Assembly (NCBI RefSeq): GCF_900095705.1
Contig: NZ_LT608327.1
Location: 558,001 to 622,000 of the forward strand
DNA length: 64,000 nt
Source of the DNA: Fusobacterium massiliense
GTDB taxonomy: Bacteria; Fusobacteriota; Fusobacteriia; Fusobacteriales; Fusobacteriaceae
Direction: 5' to 3'
This document shows, piece by piece, positions 44,765-55,459 of this stretch (the stretch's first letter is position 1; each line of letters opens with the position of its first letter). Under the pieces are notes generated by a model. That model was not told the origin of the DNA and made no database searches. It saw only the letters and a list, made by a program, of their open reading frames with translations. Made by a program: the position numbers and the translations under genes.

Positions 44765-45145
44765 TTATTCCTCTCCTTTTTTTTCTTGAATATGTATCAA
44801 TCCTTGTTCAAATATTTCTTTAACATGATTATCTGACAAGGAATAAAAAACTTCTTTTCCAGATTTTCTAAATTTAACTAAATTTGCCTCTCTTAATCCT
44901 CTTAATTGATGTGAAACTGCAGATTTTGTCATATTTAATAGGTTTGCAATATCACATACACACATTTCATTAGAATCTAAAGCCCAAAGTATTTTGATTC
45001 TGGTTCCATCTCCAATAACTTTAAAAAAATCTGATAAATCTCCTAAAAGTTCATCCTTCGGGAAATTTTTTCTCGTTTTCTCAACAATTTCAGAATGGAC
45101 ACAATCACAATCACAACTTGCAGTATTTTTTGCCAATATTTTCAC
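44765..45145 (-). CDS. ArsR/SmtB-family metal-responsive repressor (CadC-like)
   Basis: A 126-residue winged-helix regulator. The N-terminal Cys cluster CDCDC (Cys11, 13, 15) and the alpha-3 motif MCVCDIANLL (Cys62 and Cys64, equivalent to the CadC ELCVCDL site) indicate a CadC-type thiolate sensor for Cd, Pb or Zn. The HTH is MTKSAVSHQLRGLREANLV. A C-terminal Asp/His pair (DNHVKEIF and LIHIQE) could form the second, alpha-5 site. It is the first gene of the efflux operon and very likely represses the promoter at 45325-45354, where two matching operators lie. Confidence 0.9.
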   Translation of the reverse strand: MKILAKNTASCDCDCVHSEIVEKTRKNFPKDELLGDLSDFFKVIGDGTRIKILWALDSNEMCVCDIANLLNMTKSAVSHQLRGLREANLVKFRKSGKEVFYSLSDNHVKEIFEQGLIHIQEKKGEE

Positions 45146-45160
45146 CTCTTATATTAAATA

Positions 45161-45239
45161 AAGTCTCTTGATAGCCGTATGAGTTCTACGTGCTTAACAA
45201 AAACAGGCTCTTCGAACTAATATACAGACGACAGAGACT
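45161..45239 (-). repeat. Dispersed hairpin repeat, copy G (reverse), in the efflux-operon leader
   Basis: A near-consensus copy lying between the efflux promoter and the regulator start codon, with its T-run on the transcribed (minus) sense. It therefore forms part of the 5' untranslated leader and could terminate or attenuate the transcript before the regulator gene. It ends 16 bases before the ATG at 45145. Confidence 0.9.
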
Positions 45240-45300
45240 AATTTTTGCTATTTTAACTTATACTTTTCTATGGAATAAAAAAGTCATTTAAATTTTATAA

Positions 45301-45316
45301 TTGAATATCTATTCAA
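45301..45316 (-). promoter_or_regulatory. Efflux-operon operator 2 (ArsR/SmtB-type)
   Basis: The inverted repeat TTGAATAT-CTATTCAA is of TGAAT-N4-ATTCA type, as bound by ArsR/SmtB proteins. It covers the expected first transcribed bases. Confidence 0.75.
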
Positions 45317-45324
45317 CTGTATAT

Positions 45325-45354
45325 ATTATAATTGAATATGTACTCAATTGTCAA
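45325..45354 (-). promoter_or_regulatory. Sigma70-type promoter of the metal-efflux operon with operator 1 in the spacer
   Basis: On the minus strand: a perfect TTGACA (45349-45354), an 18-bp spacer and a perfect TATAAT (45325-45330). The spacer (45331-45348) is itself the operator-like inverted repeat ATTGAGTACATATTCAAT, matching operator 2. A repressor bound here would block RNA polymerase directly. The expected start is near 45318, giving a leader of about 170 nt. Confidence 0.85.
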
Positions 45355-45407
45355 GTTTTTTTATAAACTTTCTACTTAACAATATTTAAAAAAATTTTAA
45401 AATGTAT

Positions 45408-45413
45408 TATAAT
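45408..45413 (+). promoter_or_regulatory. Candidate -10 of the nitroreductase promoter
   Basis: TATAAT, 30 bases before the nitroreductase ATG. No good -35 is visible, though AT-rich sequence is present. The efflux promoter lies about 55 bases upstream in the opposite direction. Confidence 0.4.
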
Positions 45414-45443
45414 ATAGAATATAAAATATTTTAGGAGGTTTTT

Positions 45444-45959
45444 ATGGATTTATTAAAATTAATAGGTAACAGATATAGTTGTAGAAGATACTCTACTCAA
45501 GAATTAAATTCAGAAGTTCTTGATAAGGTTTTAGAAGCTGGTAGACTTGCTCCAACTTCTCACAATAATCAACCTCAAAGAATTTATGTTGTAAAAAGTG
45601 AAAAAGCTAAAGAAAAATTAATGAAAGATTTTGCTTATGACTTTAAAGCTCCTTGTTATTTAGTTTGTGGATATAACAAAGATGAAGTTTGGAAAAATGA
45701 TTTTAACGGAGATAAAGAAAGTGGAGAAATTGATATTTCTATCGTTATGACTCATATGTTGTTAATGGCAGAAGAATTAGGGCTTGGAGCTTGTTGGATT
45801 GGTAGAATGAATCCAGAAACAGTTAAAAAAAATCTAGAAATATCAGATAATGTCGAAATTGTTGCTGTTTTAAGTTTAGGATATCACAGAGAAGATGATA
45901 GACCATCTAAACTTCATCAAATTCGTAGATCTAACAATGAATTAGTTAAAATTTTATAA
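45444..45959 (+). CDS. Nitroreductase-family FMN oxidoreductase
   Basis: A 171-residue nitroreductase. The FMN-binding N-terminus RYSCRRYSTQELNSEVLDKV includes the Arg/Ser contacts. SHNNQPQRIYVV supplies further flavin contacts, and the late GLGACWIGRMNPETVKK and VLSLGYHREDD are typical. Such enzymes reduce nitroaromatics, quinones or flavins with NAD(P)H. It forms a single-gene unit with a TAGGAGG site, divergent from the efflux operon and followed by hairpin copy H. The substrate is unknown. Confidence 0.92.
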   Translation: MDLLKLIGNRYSCRRYSTQELNSEVLDKVLEAGRLAPTSHNNQPQRIYVVKSEKAKEKLMKDFAYDFKAPCYLVCGYNKDEVWKNDFNGDKESGEIDISIVMTHMLLMAEELGLGACWIGRMNPETVKKNLEISDNVEIVAVLSLGYHREDDRPSKLHQIRRSNNELVKIL

Positions 45960-46010
45960 AAAATGATTTTTTTATTCTATAAGAAAAGTATAAAATTAAA
46001 CAGCAAAATT

Positions 46011-46086
46011 AGTCTCTGACGTCTGAGTTAGTTCGAAGAGCCTATATTCATTGAGCTCGTAAAACTCATACGGCTCTCAAGAGATT
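46011..46086 (+). repeat. Dispersed hairpin repeat, copy H (forward)
   Basis: The copy lies 51 bases past the nitroreductase stop, with the T-run on the plus strand, so it is well placed as that gene's terminator. The flank TTCTATAAGAAAAGTATAAA precedes it at about 45974-45993. Confidence 0.9.
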
Positions 46087-46125
46087 TTTTTATTTTTATA
46101 ATATTATAAACATAGGAGGTTTTTT

Positions 46126-47385
46126 ATGGTAACTGTAAGTGCATTAGGTGCTATAATTGGTCTTGTCGTTGCAATAGTTCTTATAATGAGAAAGGTTAAT
46201 CCTGCATACTCTCTAATTTTAGGTTCTATTGTTGGAGGGCTTGTTGGTGGAGCTAATATAACAGAAACTGTTGGACTTATGATTTCTGGAGCTCAAGGTA
46301 TGATTCCTGCTATTTTAAGAATTATTACTGCTGGAGTATTAGCAGGAGTATTAATTGAAACAGGTGCTGCAAAAAAAATTGCAGAGACTATAGTTAGTAA
46401 ATTAGGAGAGTCTAAAGCTGTAATTGCCATAGTTATTTCTGCAATGATTTTGACTATGGTTGGTGTTTTTATAGATGTTGCAGTAATCACTGTTGCTCCA
46501 ATAGCAATGGCAATAGCTAAAAAAACAAATTTATCTAGAACAGCTGTTTTAATTGCGATGATTGGAGGAGGAAAATCTGGAAACATTATGTCACCTAACC
46601 CAAATGCAATAGCTGCTTCAGATGCTTTTAGCCTTCCTTTGACATCTGTTATGGCTGCAGGTATAATTCCTGCTATTTTTGGTATTATCGTTACAATAAT
46701 TATAGCTAGAGCCCTTACAAAAAAAGGTAGTGAAATTAAAGAAAATGAAATTAATATTAGCTCTGAAGGTGACGAAGGTCCTAGTTTCTTTGCTGCAATT
46801 TTAGGTCCTTTGGTTGCTATTATAATTTTATCACTAAGACCAATAGCAGGAATAGTTATAGACCCTTTAATTGCTCTGCCTTTAGGTGGTTTTATCGGTT
46901 GCTTATTTATGGGAAAATTAAAACATTTCAATGAATATTGTGTTTTTGGACTTGGAAAAATGATTGGTGTTGCTATATTGTTACTTGGAACTGGTACTAT
47001 ATCTGGAATTATAGCAAATTCTGACCTAAAAACTGTATTAGAAAACTTCTTATCATCTACTGGTGCTCCAGCATTCTTGTTAGCTCCACTTGCTGGAATA
47101 CTAATGTCAGGTGCTACTGCATCTACAACGGCTGGAACTGCAGTTGGAAGTAAAGTTTTTGGTCCTAGTTTACTTGATTTAGGGCTATCTCCAATTAGTT
47201 CAGCTGCTATGATACATTCTGGTGCTACTGTTTTAGATCACTTACCTCATGGAAGTTTTTTCCACGCAACTGGTGGAAGTGTAAATATGGATATGAAAGA
47301 AAGATTAGCACTAATTCCATTTGAATCTATAGTTGGTCTTACTTTAACTATTGTCTCAACTATTATTTATGGTATTATTTTTTAA
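46126..47385 (+). CDS. GntP-family permease (probable glycerate permease)
   Basis: A 419-residue membrane protein with about 12-13 hydrophobic segments. GntP features are MRKVNPAYSLILGSIVGGL near the N-terminus, IGGGKSGNIMSPNPNAIA (about 146-163), and the C-terminal half ending HSGATVLDHLPHGSFFHATGG. The family imports gluconate and related hydroxy acids with protons. The gene is 12 nt upstream of glycerate kinase, so glycerate is the best substrate guess. A TAGGAGG site precedes the ATG. Hairpin copy H separates it from the nitroreductase. Confidence 0.88.
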   Translation: MVTVSALGAIIGLVVAIVLIMRKVNPAYSLILGSIVGGLVGGANITETVGLMISGAQGMIPAILRIITAGVLAGVLIETGAAKKIAETIVSKLGESKAVIAIVISAMILTMVGVFIDVAVITVAPIAMAIAKKTNLSRTAVLIAMIGGGKSGNIMSPNPNAIAASDAFSLPLTSVMAAGIIPAIFGIIVTIIIARALTKKGSEIKENEINISSEGDEGPSFFAAILGPLVAIIILSLRPIAGIVIDPLIALPLGGFIGCLFMGKLKHFNEYCVFGLGKMIGVAILLLGTGTISGIIANSDLKTVLENFLSSTGAPAFLLAPLAGILMSGATASTTAGTAVGSKVFGPSLLDLGLSPISSAAMIHSGATVLDHLPHGSFFHATGGSVNMDMKERLALIPFESIVGLTLTIVSTIIYGIIF

Positions 47386-47397
47386 TGGAGGTTTAAT

Positions 47398-48537
47398 ATG
47401 AAAATTGTAATCGCTCCAGATTCTTTTAAAGAAAGTATGACAGCTCATGAAGCTTGTATTTCAATTGAGAAAGGTATGAAAAAAATATTTCCTAATGCCG
47501 AATATATAAAAGTTCCTATGGCTGATGGTGGAGAAGGTACTACTCAATCTCTTGTCGATGCTACAAATGGAAAGATTTATTATGTTGAAACTACTGATCC
47601 TCTAGGAAATAAAATTCAATCTAAATTTGGAATATTAGGTTCTAATGATATTGCTATTTTAGAAATGGCTAGTACAAGTGGATTAGAATTAGTTCCTAGA
47701 GATAAAAGAAATCCAATGATTACTACAACTTATGGAACTGGTGAACTTATAAAAAAAGCTATGGATATGGGAGTTAAAACTATATTAGTAGGTATTGGTG
47801 GTAGTGCAACCAACGATGGTGGGGCTGGTATGCTTCAAGCTTTAGGTGGAAAATTATTAGATAAAAACAACAAACAAATAGGTTTTGGTGGAGGAGAACT
47901 ATCTAAAATAACTAAAATTGATCTTTCTGAAATAGATAGTAGAATAAAAGATGTCAATTTTATCGTTGCTTGTGATGTTCAAAACCCTTTAACTGGAGAA
48001 AATGGTGCTTCTAATATTTTTGGCAGACAAAAAGGTGCTTCTGAAGAAATGGTTAAAATATTAGATGAAAATTTAAGACATTATGCCAAAATTATAAAAG
48101 AAAATTTGAATATCGATATTGAAAATGTTCCAGGTTCTGGAGCTGCTGGTGGATTAGGAGCTGGACTTATGGCTTTTCTTTCTGCTAATTTAAAAAAAGG
48201 TATTGATATTGTAATAGAATATACAGATCTAGATAGAAAAATGAAAAATGCAGATCTTGTAATAACTGGAGAAGGCAGTATTGATGCTCAAACTCGCTTT
48301 GGAAAAACTCCCTATGGAGTTATTACAGTAGCTAAAAAATATAATATCCCCAATATCACTCTTGCTGGAAATGTTGGGAAAGATATAGAGATATTATATG
48401 ATTATGGTTTTGATGCTATTTTTTCAATTATGCAAGGTGTTGATACGTTAGAAAATGCTCTAAAAAATGGAAAAGAAAATCTTGAAAAGACTGCTGAAAA
48501 TATTGCTAGATTTTTTAAATTTTCTTTAAGAAAATAA
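47398..48537 (+). CDS. glxK: Glycerate kinase (GarK/GlxK family)
   Basis: A 379-residue kinase that phosphorylates D-glycerate, normally to 2-phosphoglycerate in this family. It opens with IAPDSFKESMTAHEACISIE, then VPMADGGEGTTQSLVDA, GIGGSATNDGGAGMLQALGG and the late LVITGEGSIDAQTRFGKTP, all family signatures. Together with the permease 12 nt upstream it gives uptake and entry of glycerate into lower glycolysis. It is followed immediately by a strong terminator. Confidence 0.94.
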   Translation: MKIVIAPDSFKESMTAHEACISIEKGMKKIFPNAEYIKVPMADGGEGTTQSLVDATNGKIYYVETTDPLGNKIQSKFGILGSNDIAILEMASTSGLELVPRDKRNPMITTTYGTGELIKKAMDMGVKTILVGIGGSATNDGGAGMLQALGGKLLDKNNKQIGFGGGELSKITKIDLSEIDSRIKDVNFIVACDVQNPLTGENGASNIFGRQKGASEEMVKILDENLRHYAKIIKENLNIDIENVPGSGAAGGLGAGLMAFLSANLKKGIDIVIEYTDLDRKMKNADLVITGEGSIDAQTRFGKTPYGVITVAKKYNIPNITLAGNVGKDIEILYDYGFDAIFSIMQGVDTLENALKNGKENLEKTAENIARFFKFSLRK

Positions 48538-48547
48538 TTTTTTAGAT

Positions 48548-48590
48548 AAAAAAGCTGTTGCTCTTCATTGAACCTTGCAACAGCTTTTTT
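48548..48590 (+). terminator. Intrinsic terminator after glycerate kinase
   Basis: A 14-bp stem (AAAAAAGCTGTTGC / GCAACAGCTTTTTT) with a T-run, 10 bases after the stop. The A-run on the other side makes it bidirectional. Confidence 0.92.
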
Positions 48591-48625
48591 CATTCTATAA
48601 GAAAGTATAAATTTAAATACTTATT

Positions 48626-48702
48626 AGTCTCTGACATCCGTATTAGTTCGAAGAGCCTGTGTTTATTGAGCTCGTAGAACTCATACGGCTGTCAAGAGAC
48701 TT
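48626..48702 (+). repeat. Dispersed hairpin repeat, copy I (forward)
   Basis: A near-consensus copy between convergent glycerate kinase and atpC. The flank TTCTATAAGAAAGTATAAAT precedes it at about 48593-48612. Since a good terminator already serves the kinase gene, this copy is not needed for that purpose. Confidence 0.93.
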
Positions 48703-48707
48703 TTTTA

Positions 48708-49112
48708 TTATAAATTTTTTTTAAAATCTATCTTAGATTGAAAAATTTTTATATTTTTTTCAATCTTTTTCTTTTCTTCAGCAGAAGCCTTTTCTAAAAA
48801 ATTCTTTTGATTTTCAAGTTCAGCTTCTTCAAATTGAAGATCAATTTCATCAGATGTAAAAATTTCATCAGCTATTATTGTTGCCTCATTATTTGAAATT
48901 TCTAAAAAACCACCTGTAATAAAATATGCATCTCTTTTAGTTTTATCAGGACTTTCTATTTCCATTTTTCCATAAGAAAGCTCTGCAACAAAAGGAGCAT
49001 GATTAGGAAGTATTCCAATATCTCCTTCCGATGTTCTCAGTCTTAGATATCCAGCTTCCTCTTCTAGCACTTTCCTAATTTGAGTTACAACACTCACTTT
49101 TAAACTAGGCAT
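48708..49112 (-). CDS. atpC: F-ATPase epsilon subunit
   Basis: A 134-residue epsilon subunit of the rotor stalk. The N-terminal beta-sandwich (about 1-85) has [22 protein letters not shown], and the C-terminal helical hairpin (about 88-134) is Glu/Lys-rich and can inhibit ATP hydrolysis. It is the last gene of the atp operon, 10 nt after atpD. Hairpin copy I follows its stop closely. Confidence 0.95.
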   Translation of the reverse strand: MPSLKVSVVTQIRKVLEEEAGYLRLRTSEGDIGILPNHAPFVAELSYGKMEIESPDKTKRDAYFITGGFLEISNNEATIIADEIFTSDEIDLQFEEAELENQKNFLEKASAEEKKKIEKNIKIFQSKIDFKKNL

Positions 49113-49122
49113 CAGTCCCTCC

Positions 49123-50511
<1,389 letters not shown>

Positions 50512-50551
50512 TTACTATTGCCTCCTTACTCACATTATTTATTTAAAATTT

Positions 50552-51400
50552 TTATAAAGCAGATGCTCCTCCAACTATTTCAGTTATTTCTTGAGTTATT
50601 GCAGCTTGTCTATTTCTATTATATTTTATATCTAAAGTTTTTATCATTTCATCTGCATTATCAGTAGCACTACTCATAGAATTTTTTCTAGCTGAATGTT
50701 CGCTTGCAGTGTTATTTAAAATAGCTTGATATACTTGTAAATTTATAAATCTTGGTAAAAGCGAAGATAAAATGTAGTCAGTATCTGGCTCAAATATATA
50801 TTCACTATTTACACTTCCTTCTATTCTTTTGATAGGAATTATTTTTTCACAAGTTAAATCATATCTTAAAGCTGAAATAAATTTATTATAGATTATATGA
50901 ATTTCATCAAATATATCCTTATTATATTTATCTACAACTTCTTCTGAAATATTTTTAGCTATTCTATTCATTTCTTCAGGTGCTATTTTTGAAAAAGACT
51001 CTGAAAAATCATATTTCTTTTTACTAGCATGGTCTATGGCTTTTTTCCCTATTGGAATTATTGTTATAGTTTTATCTTTGTTTTCTGAAACTAATCTTTC
51101 TAGTGCTTTTAAAGTTGAACTATTAAAACTTCCACAAAGACCTCTATCTGAAGTAATAACTATTACTGCAATATTTTTAACTTCTTTTTTACCATCAAAC
51201 AATGGATGTTTTTCATACTTTACACCAGAAGCTATATTTCCTAAAATTTTTCTCATACTTTCTTCATAAGGTCTTGATTCTACAACTAATTTAGAATACT
51301 TTTTAAATTTTGTCGTAGAAACAATTTCCATAGCATTAGTAATTTGACGAGTAGACTGAACACTTTTTATTCTACTTTTTATTTCTTTCATTCCAGCCAT
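50552..51400 (-). CDS. atpG: F-ATPase gamma subunit
   Basis: The central-stalk subunit, 282 residues. The N-terminal helix ([20 protein letters not shown]) and the C-terminal helix ending [20 protein letters not shown] form the antiparallel coiled coil turning inside alpha3beta3. The Rossmann-like middle includes [16 protein letters not shown]. It starts 11 nt after atpA, with AGGAG upstream. Confidence 0.97.
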   Translation of the reverse strand: MAGMKEIKSRIKSVQSTRQITNAMEIVSTTKFKKYSKLVVESRPYEESMRKILGNIASGVKYEKHPLFDGKKEVKNIAVIVITSDRGLCGSFNSSTLKALERLVSENKDKTITIIPIGKKAIDHASKKKYDFSESFSKIAPEEMNRIAKNISEEVVDKYNKDIFDEIHIIYNKFISALRYDLTCEKIIPIKRIEGSVNSEYIFEPDTDYILSSLLPRFINLQVYQAILNNTASEHSARKNSMSSATDNADEMIKTLDIKYNRNRQAAITQEITEIVGGASAL

Positions 51401-51411
51401 AATTTTACTCC

Positions 51412-52914
51412 TTAATTAAAACTTTTTTTGAAAGTAGCTATTTCAGATTTTACTTTTTCTTCTAAATCCTTATCCAATGCTTTTTTCTCTGCTATTTCAG
51501 TTAAAATGTTAGTATTAGATTTTAAATATTCTAGTAATTCTTTTTCAAATCTTCTAACATCTACAACTTCAATATCATCTAAATGTCCATTTATAACTGC
51601 ATAGAAAGAGATTACTTGTCTTTCAACAGTAAATGGTTGATATTGTGGTTGTTTTAAAATTTCCATTATTCTATGTCCTCTTTCAAGTTGAGCCTTAGTT
51701 GCTTTATCTAAATCAGACCCAAATTGAGCAAATGTCAATAACTCTGTGTATTGTGCAAGCTCCAGTTTTACTTTTGAAGCAACTTGCTTCATAGCTTTTA
51801 TTTGAGCAGCTCCTCCAACTCTTGATACAGATATACCTGCATTTATTGCTGGTCTAAATCCTGAGTTAAACAATTGTGACTCTAAGAATATTTGTCCATC
51901 TGTAATTGAAATAACATTTGTAGGTATGTATGCTGATACATCTCCTGCTTGTGTTTCAATTATAGGAAGAGCAGTTATAGAACCTCCACCTAATTCATCA
52001 GATAGTTTAGCTGCTCTTTCAAGTAATCTTGAATGTAAATAGAATACGTCCCCTGGATAAGCTTCACGTCCAGGTGGTCTTCTAAGTAGTAAAGACATCT
52101 CTCTATAAGCTACTGCATGTTTAGATAAATCATCATAAATTATTAAGACATGCTCTCCTTTTTCCATAAAATATTCCCCTATTGCTACACCAGAATAAGG
52201 TGCCATATATTGCAAAGGAGCTGCTTCAGATGCAGTTGCAGCAACTATAATTGTATAATCCATACATCCTAAATCACTTAATTTTTTATATATTTGTGCA
52301 ACAGTTGATCTCTTTTGACCTATTGCAACATAAATACATTTTACATTTTGACCCTTTTGATTAATTATTGTATCAATAGCAATAGCTGTTTTACCTGTTT
52401 GTCTATCTCCAATTATAAGTTCTCTTTGTCCTCTTCCAATAGGTACCATACCATCTATTGATTTAATACCAGTTTGAAGTGGCTCAGTAACCGGTTGTCT
52501 TGATATAATTCCAGAAGCCTTTCTTTCAATAGGCATATACTTATCTGCAACTATATTCCCTTTTCCATCTATTGGCTCTCCTAGTGAATTGATAACTCTT
52601 CCTAATAAATTCTCACCAGCAGGAACAGAAACAACTTTACCAGTTGCTCTAACTTCATCTCCCTCTTTTATAAGAGAGGCATTACCAAGGATAACGGCTC
52701 CAACATTATCTTCTTCTAAGTTTAAAGCCATTCCCATTACTCCATGGGGAAATTCAAGAAGCTCTCCAGACATAGCATTACTCAAACCATATATTCTTGC
52801 AATACCGTCTCCAACTTCAAGAACAGACCCAGAAGTTTTTATTTCCAATGTTTTTTTGTAACTATCTATTTCTTTTTTTATAATAGAACTTACTTCTTCT
52901 GGTCTAATTTTCAA
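51412..52914 (-). CDS. atpA: F-ATPase alpha subunit
   Basis: The regulatory nucleotide-binding subunit, 500 residues. The N-terminal beta-barrel ends near residue 95, Walker A is GDRQTGKTA, and the arginine-finger region lies in [14 protein letters not shown]. It begins 24 nt after atpH with an AGGTG-type site (revealed as CACCT on the plus strand) and lies 11 nt before atpG. Confidence 0.98.
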   Translation of the reverse strand: MKIRPEEVSSIIKKEIDSYKKTLEIKTSGSVLEVGDGIARIYGLSNAMSGELLEFPHGVMGMALNLEEDNVGAVILGNASLIKEGDEVRATGKVVSVPAGENLLGRVINSLGEPIDGKGNIVADKYMPIERKASGIISRQPVTEPLQTGIKSIDGMVPIGRGQRELIIGDRQTGKTAIAIDTIINQKGQNVKCIYVAIGQKRSTVAQIYKKLSDLGCMDYTIIVAATASEAAPLQYMAPYSGVAIGEYFMEKGEHVLIIYDDLSKHAVAYREMSLLLRRPPGREAYPGDVFYLHSRLLERAAKLSDELGGGSITALPIIETQAGDVSAYIPTNVISITDGQIFLESQLFNSGFRPAINAGISVSRVGGAAQIKAMKQVASKVKLELAQYTELLTFAQFGSDLDKATKAQLERGHRIMEILKQPQYQPFTVERQVISFYAVINGHLDDIEVVDVRRFEKELLEYLKSNTNILTEIAEKKALDKDLEEKVKSEIATFKKSFN

Positions 52915-52938
52915 ATTATTACACCTCCATTAAAGACC

Positions 52939-53463
52939 TTAACTTTTTTTCCAGTTATTTAATTCTCTACGAATAGAGCCGTCAATAACCCTATCTCCAA
53001 TTTTTAGAATTCCTCCACCTAGAATATTTTTATCAATTTTTACATCTAAGTTTATTTCTTTTCCAGTTTTTTGAGATAGTTTTTCTATAAGTTTTTTCTT
53101 TTGTTCTTCCGTTAATTCTTTTGTAAAAGTTGCTTCAACATTTAAAATTCTATTTTTTGCATAATATATTTTCAAATATTCACTAACAATATATTTAATA
53201 CAGTTTATTCTTTTTTTATCTAAAATATAAAGTAAAATATTTAGATTATCTTCATCAGAATTTTCAAAAATTTCACGTAACACAACTTTCTTTTTTTCAT
53301 TATCAATTAAAGGGTTTATAATAAAATTTTTAAACTCAATATCTTTTTTATAAAGCTCCATAGCTGAATTTAATAATTCATATATTTCCTTTATTTGATT
53401 TTTTGCTTCTGCAATATCAAATATTGCTTTTGCATATCTTTTTCCAACTTGACTTTTTATCAT
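52939..53463 (-). CDS. atpH: F-ATPase delta subunit
   Basis: The peripheral-stalk connector (bacterial delta, OSCP-like), 174 residues. The N-terminal six-helix domain opens with [17 protein letters not shown]. The C-terminal half has the conserved [20 protein letters not shown] near residues 150-169, which is the family signature. It overlaps atpF by 4 nt. Confidence 0.96.
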   Translation of the reverse strand: MIKSQVGKRYAKAIFDIAEAKNQIKEIYELLNSAMELYKKDIEFKNFIINPLIDNEKKKVVLREIFENSDEDNLNILLYILDKKRINCIKYIVSEYLKIYYAKNRILNVEATFTKELTEEQKKKLIEKLSQKTGKEINLDVKIDKNILGGGILKIGDRVIDGSIRRELNNWKKS

Positions 53464-53951
53464 TTATCTTCGCCTACCTCTTCTATAAACTTGTCAATAA
53501 GCGAATCTTCCTGTTTACTGTCAATTCTTTCATTTATTATTTTTTCTGCTAATTCAGCAGCTAAAGCTTTAACCTCATTGCTTAATTCAGCCTTAGTATC
53601 ACTTTTTATTTTCTCAACTTCTAATTCAGTTGCTTTTATAATATTTTCTCTATTATCTCTAGCTTCTTTTATTAAAAGATGTGCTTCTTCTTCCGCTTTT
53701 CTCTGTGCATTTCTAACAATTTCACTAGCTTCTTTTCTTGAAGAGCTAATTTGTTCCTCAGCTTCTTTCAAAAGTTTTTCAGCTTCATTTTTATTTTTAG
53801 TTGCTTCAACTAGTTCAGTTTCAATTTTTTTCTTTCTTTCACTTATAATTTTTCCTATAGGTTCTTTAAAATATTTTTTTACAATAAATATAAGTACAAA
53901 AAAGTTTATTATTTGCCAAAAAAAAGTAGTATCAATAGATATTATTGGCAC
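53460..53951 (-). CDS. atpF: F-ATPase b subunit
   Basis: The peripheral-stalk b subunit, 163 residues. One N-terminal membrane span (about 6-24) is followed by a long Ala/Glu/Lys-rich coiled coil (about 35-150), the expected stator architecture. There is only one b-type gene, so the stator is presumably a homodimer. It overlaps atpH by 4 nt and follows atpE by 40 nt with AAAGGAGG upstream. Confidence 0.95.
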   Translation of the reverse strand: MPIISIDTTFFWQIINFFVLIFIVKKYFKEPIGKIISERKKKIETELVEATKNKNEAEKLLKEAEEQISSSRKEASEIVRNAQRKAEEEAHLLIKEARDNRENIIKATELEVEKIKSDTKAELSNEVKALAAELAEKIINERIDSKQEDSLIDKFIEEVGEDK

Positions 53952-53991
53952 AATATCCTACCTCCTTTCATCAGTTTAAATGATAAAAATA

Positions 53992-54279
<288 letters not shown>

Positions 54280-54290
54280 TTATTAATTAT

Positions 54291-55043
54291 TTAAGCTTCT
54301 ATGTATTCTTTGTCTCCAATAGACCCTTGAACATATACCATAGAAAGAGTTACGAAAACAAAACTTTGTACCAATCCTGCAAATAAATCAAAATATAAGT
54401 GTAGAGCTGCTGGAACAAAATAAGGTACTGCCATATATACAAGTCCCATTATAACTCCCCCAGCAAACATATTACCAAACAATCTCATAGAGATATTCAA
54501 TGGTTTTGCAAGTTCTCCTACTATATTTAATGGTAGCATTACTGGTGTTGGATCTGCAAATCCTTTTAAATATCCTAGTATCCCATTATTTTTTATATTT
54601 ATAGAAATAAACATAACTGTAGTTATCATAGCTAAGCACACAGTTGTATTTAAATCTGCTGTTGGGGATCTAAATGCTGGATAAATCACTAATACTCCCT
54701 CTTGAACTCTAGCCCAAGGGACAGGGAAAAATGCAATTATATTTGACAAAAATATAAACATAAATAGTGTTGCAAAATATGTATAATATTTTTTCTTCCA
54801 AGCTCCTAATATTTGCCCAATAGTAGAGTCTAAAAATTCATATATTCCCTCTAATATAGATTGAAATTTCCCTGGTACTAACTCTAATTTTTTTGTTCCT
54901 AATTTAAAAATAAGAAAAAATATAAAGAGTATAATCCAAGTAGTAACTACGGTTGAAGTTACTGGAAGTCCAAATACCGAAAAAATTATATCCGGTCCTG
55001 AAACTAGAGAGCTTTCTGTAAACTCTATTGGTCCTAATATCAT
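54291..55043 (-). CDS. atpB: F-ATPase a subunit
   Basis: The stator ion-channel subunit, 250 residues and five to six membrane spans. The essential Arg lies in ISMRLFGNMFAGG (about 183-195). The late VQSFVFVTLSMVYV segment is conserved. Together with the c ring it forms the Na+ path. A hairpin sits just upstream of its AAAGGAGG site (55058-55079), and it is 29 nt from atpE. Confidence 0.96.
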   Translation of the reverse strand: MILGPIEFTESSLVSGPDIIFSVFGLPVTSTVVTTWIILFIFFLIFKLGTKKLELVPGKFQSILEGIYEFLDSTIGQILGAWKKKYYTYFATLFMFIFLSNIIAFFPVPWARVQEGVLVIYPAFRSPTADLNTTVCLAMITTVMFISINIKNNGILGYLKGFADPTPVMLPLNIVGELAKPLNISMRLFGNMFAGGVIMGLVYMAVPYFVPAALHLYFDLFAGLVQSFVFVTLSMVYVQGSIGDKEYIEA

Positions 55044-55057
55044 TCTTACCTCCTTTC

Positions 55058-55079
55058 ATTAATCAAAAAATTGATTAAT
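55058..55079 (-). other. Hairpin between the AtpI-like gene and atpB
   Basis: A perfect 9-bp inverted repeat (ATTAATCAA / TTGATTAAT) around a 4-nt loop, ending just before the atpB ribosome site. It could be a processing or stabilising element separating the small leader genes from the structural subunits. There is no good T-run for termination. Confidence 0.5.
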
Positions 55080-55084
55080 TACTT

Positions 55085-55459
55085 TTACTTTAAATATTTT
55101 TTTATTTTTTCAAGTACATTCATAAAATAAATAGTAAGTTTTACATTTAAAGTTCCTATAAATCCACTTAAAAAAAGTTTAAAGTCATTAGTTAAATATA
55201 ATAGCAAGCCTAAAAAAATCATATGTAAAAAATATCTTCTGGCATAACCAAAATATGCTATTTTTTTTGCTGCTCTAATATCATTAGTATAGGCAATAGC
55301 TTTACTATCCAATGCTAACAAATAGAATGATAAAACAGAAATAATACAACCTCCTGACATTCCTAAAAACAAATACTTACTTTGAAATATCAGACCAATT
55401 AGAAAACAAATTATAGTGTTAATTATTACTATTTTAAAAATTTTCTTTATGTTTTCCAT
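55085..55459 (-). CDS. AtpI-like ATP synthase assembly protein
   Basis: A 124-residue membrane protein with four hydrophobic segments (about 9-26, 30-48, 75-93 and 95-113), the AtpI pattern. Its position directly before atpB is the classical place for atpI. AtpI assists c-ring assembly and, with AtpZ, may move Mg2+/Ca2+. Sequence conservation is poor in this family, so the call leans on topology and position. It starts at the base where the preceding gene's stop ends (1-nt overlap). Confidence 0.75.
   Translation of the reverse strand: MENIKKIFKIVIINTIICFLIGLIFQSKYLFLGMSGGCIISVLSFYLLALDSKAIAYTNDIRAAKKIAYFGYARRYFLHMIFLGLLLYLTNDFKLFLSGFIGTLNVKLTIYFMNVLEKIKKYLK

Noticed and set aside
46293-46931. 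A 212-codon open frame antisense to the GntP-family permease
   Set aside because: Its Ile/Ala/Pro-rich translation mirrors membrane-protein codons on the opposite strand, and no expression signals are visible.
53395-53979. A 194-codon open frame on the plus strand across atpH and atpF
   Set aside because: It lies wholly antisense to two well-supported ATPase genes, has Ser/Phe-rich low-complexity content and no sensible ribosome site; it is a by-product of the coding strand.
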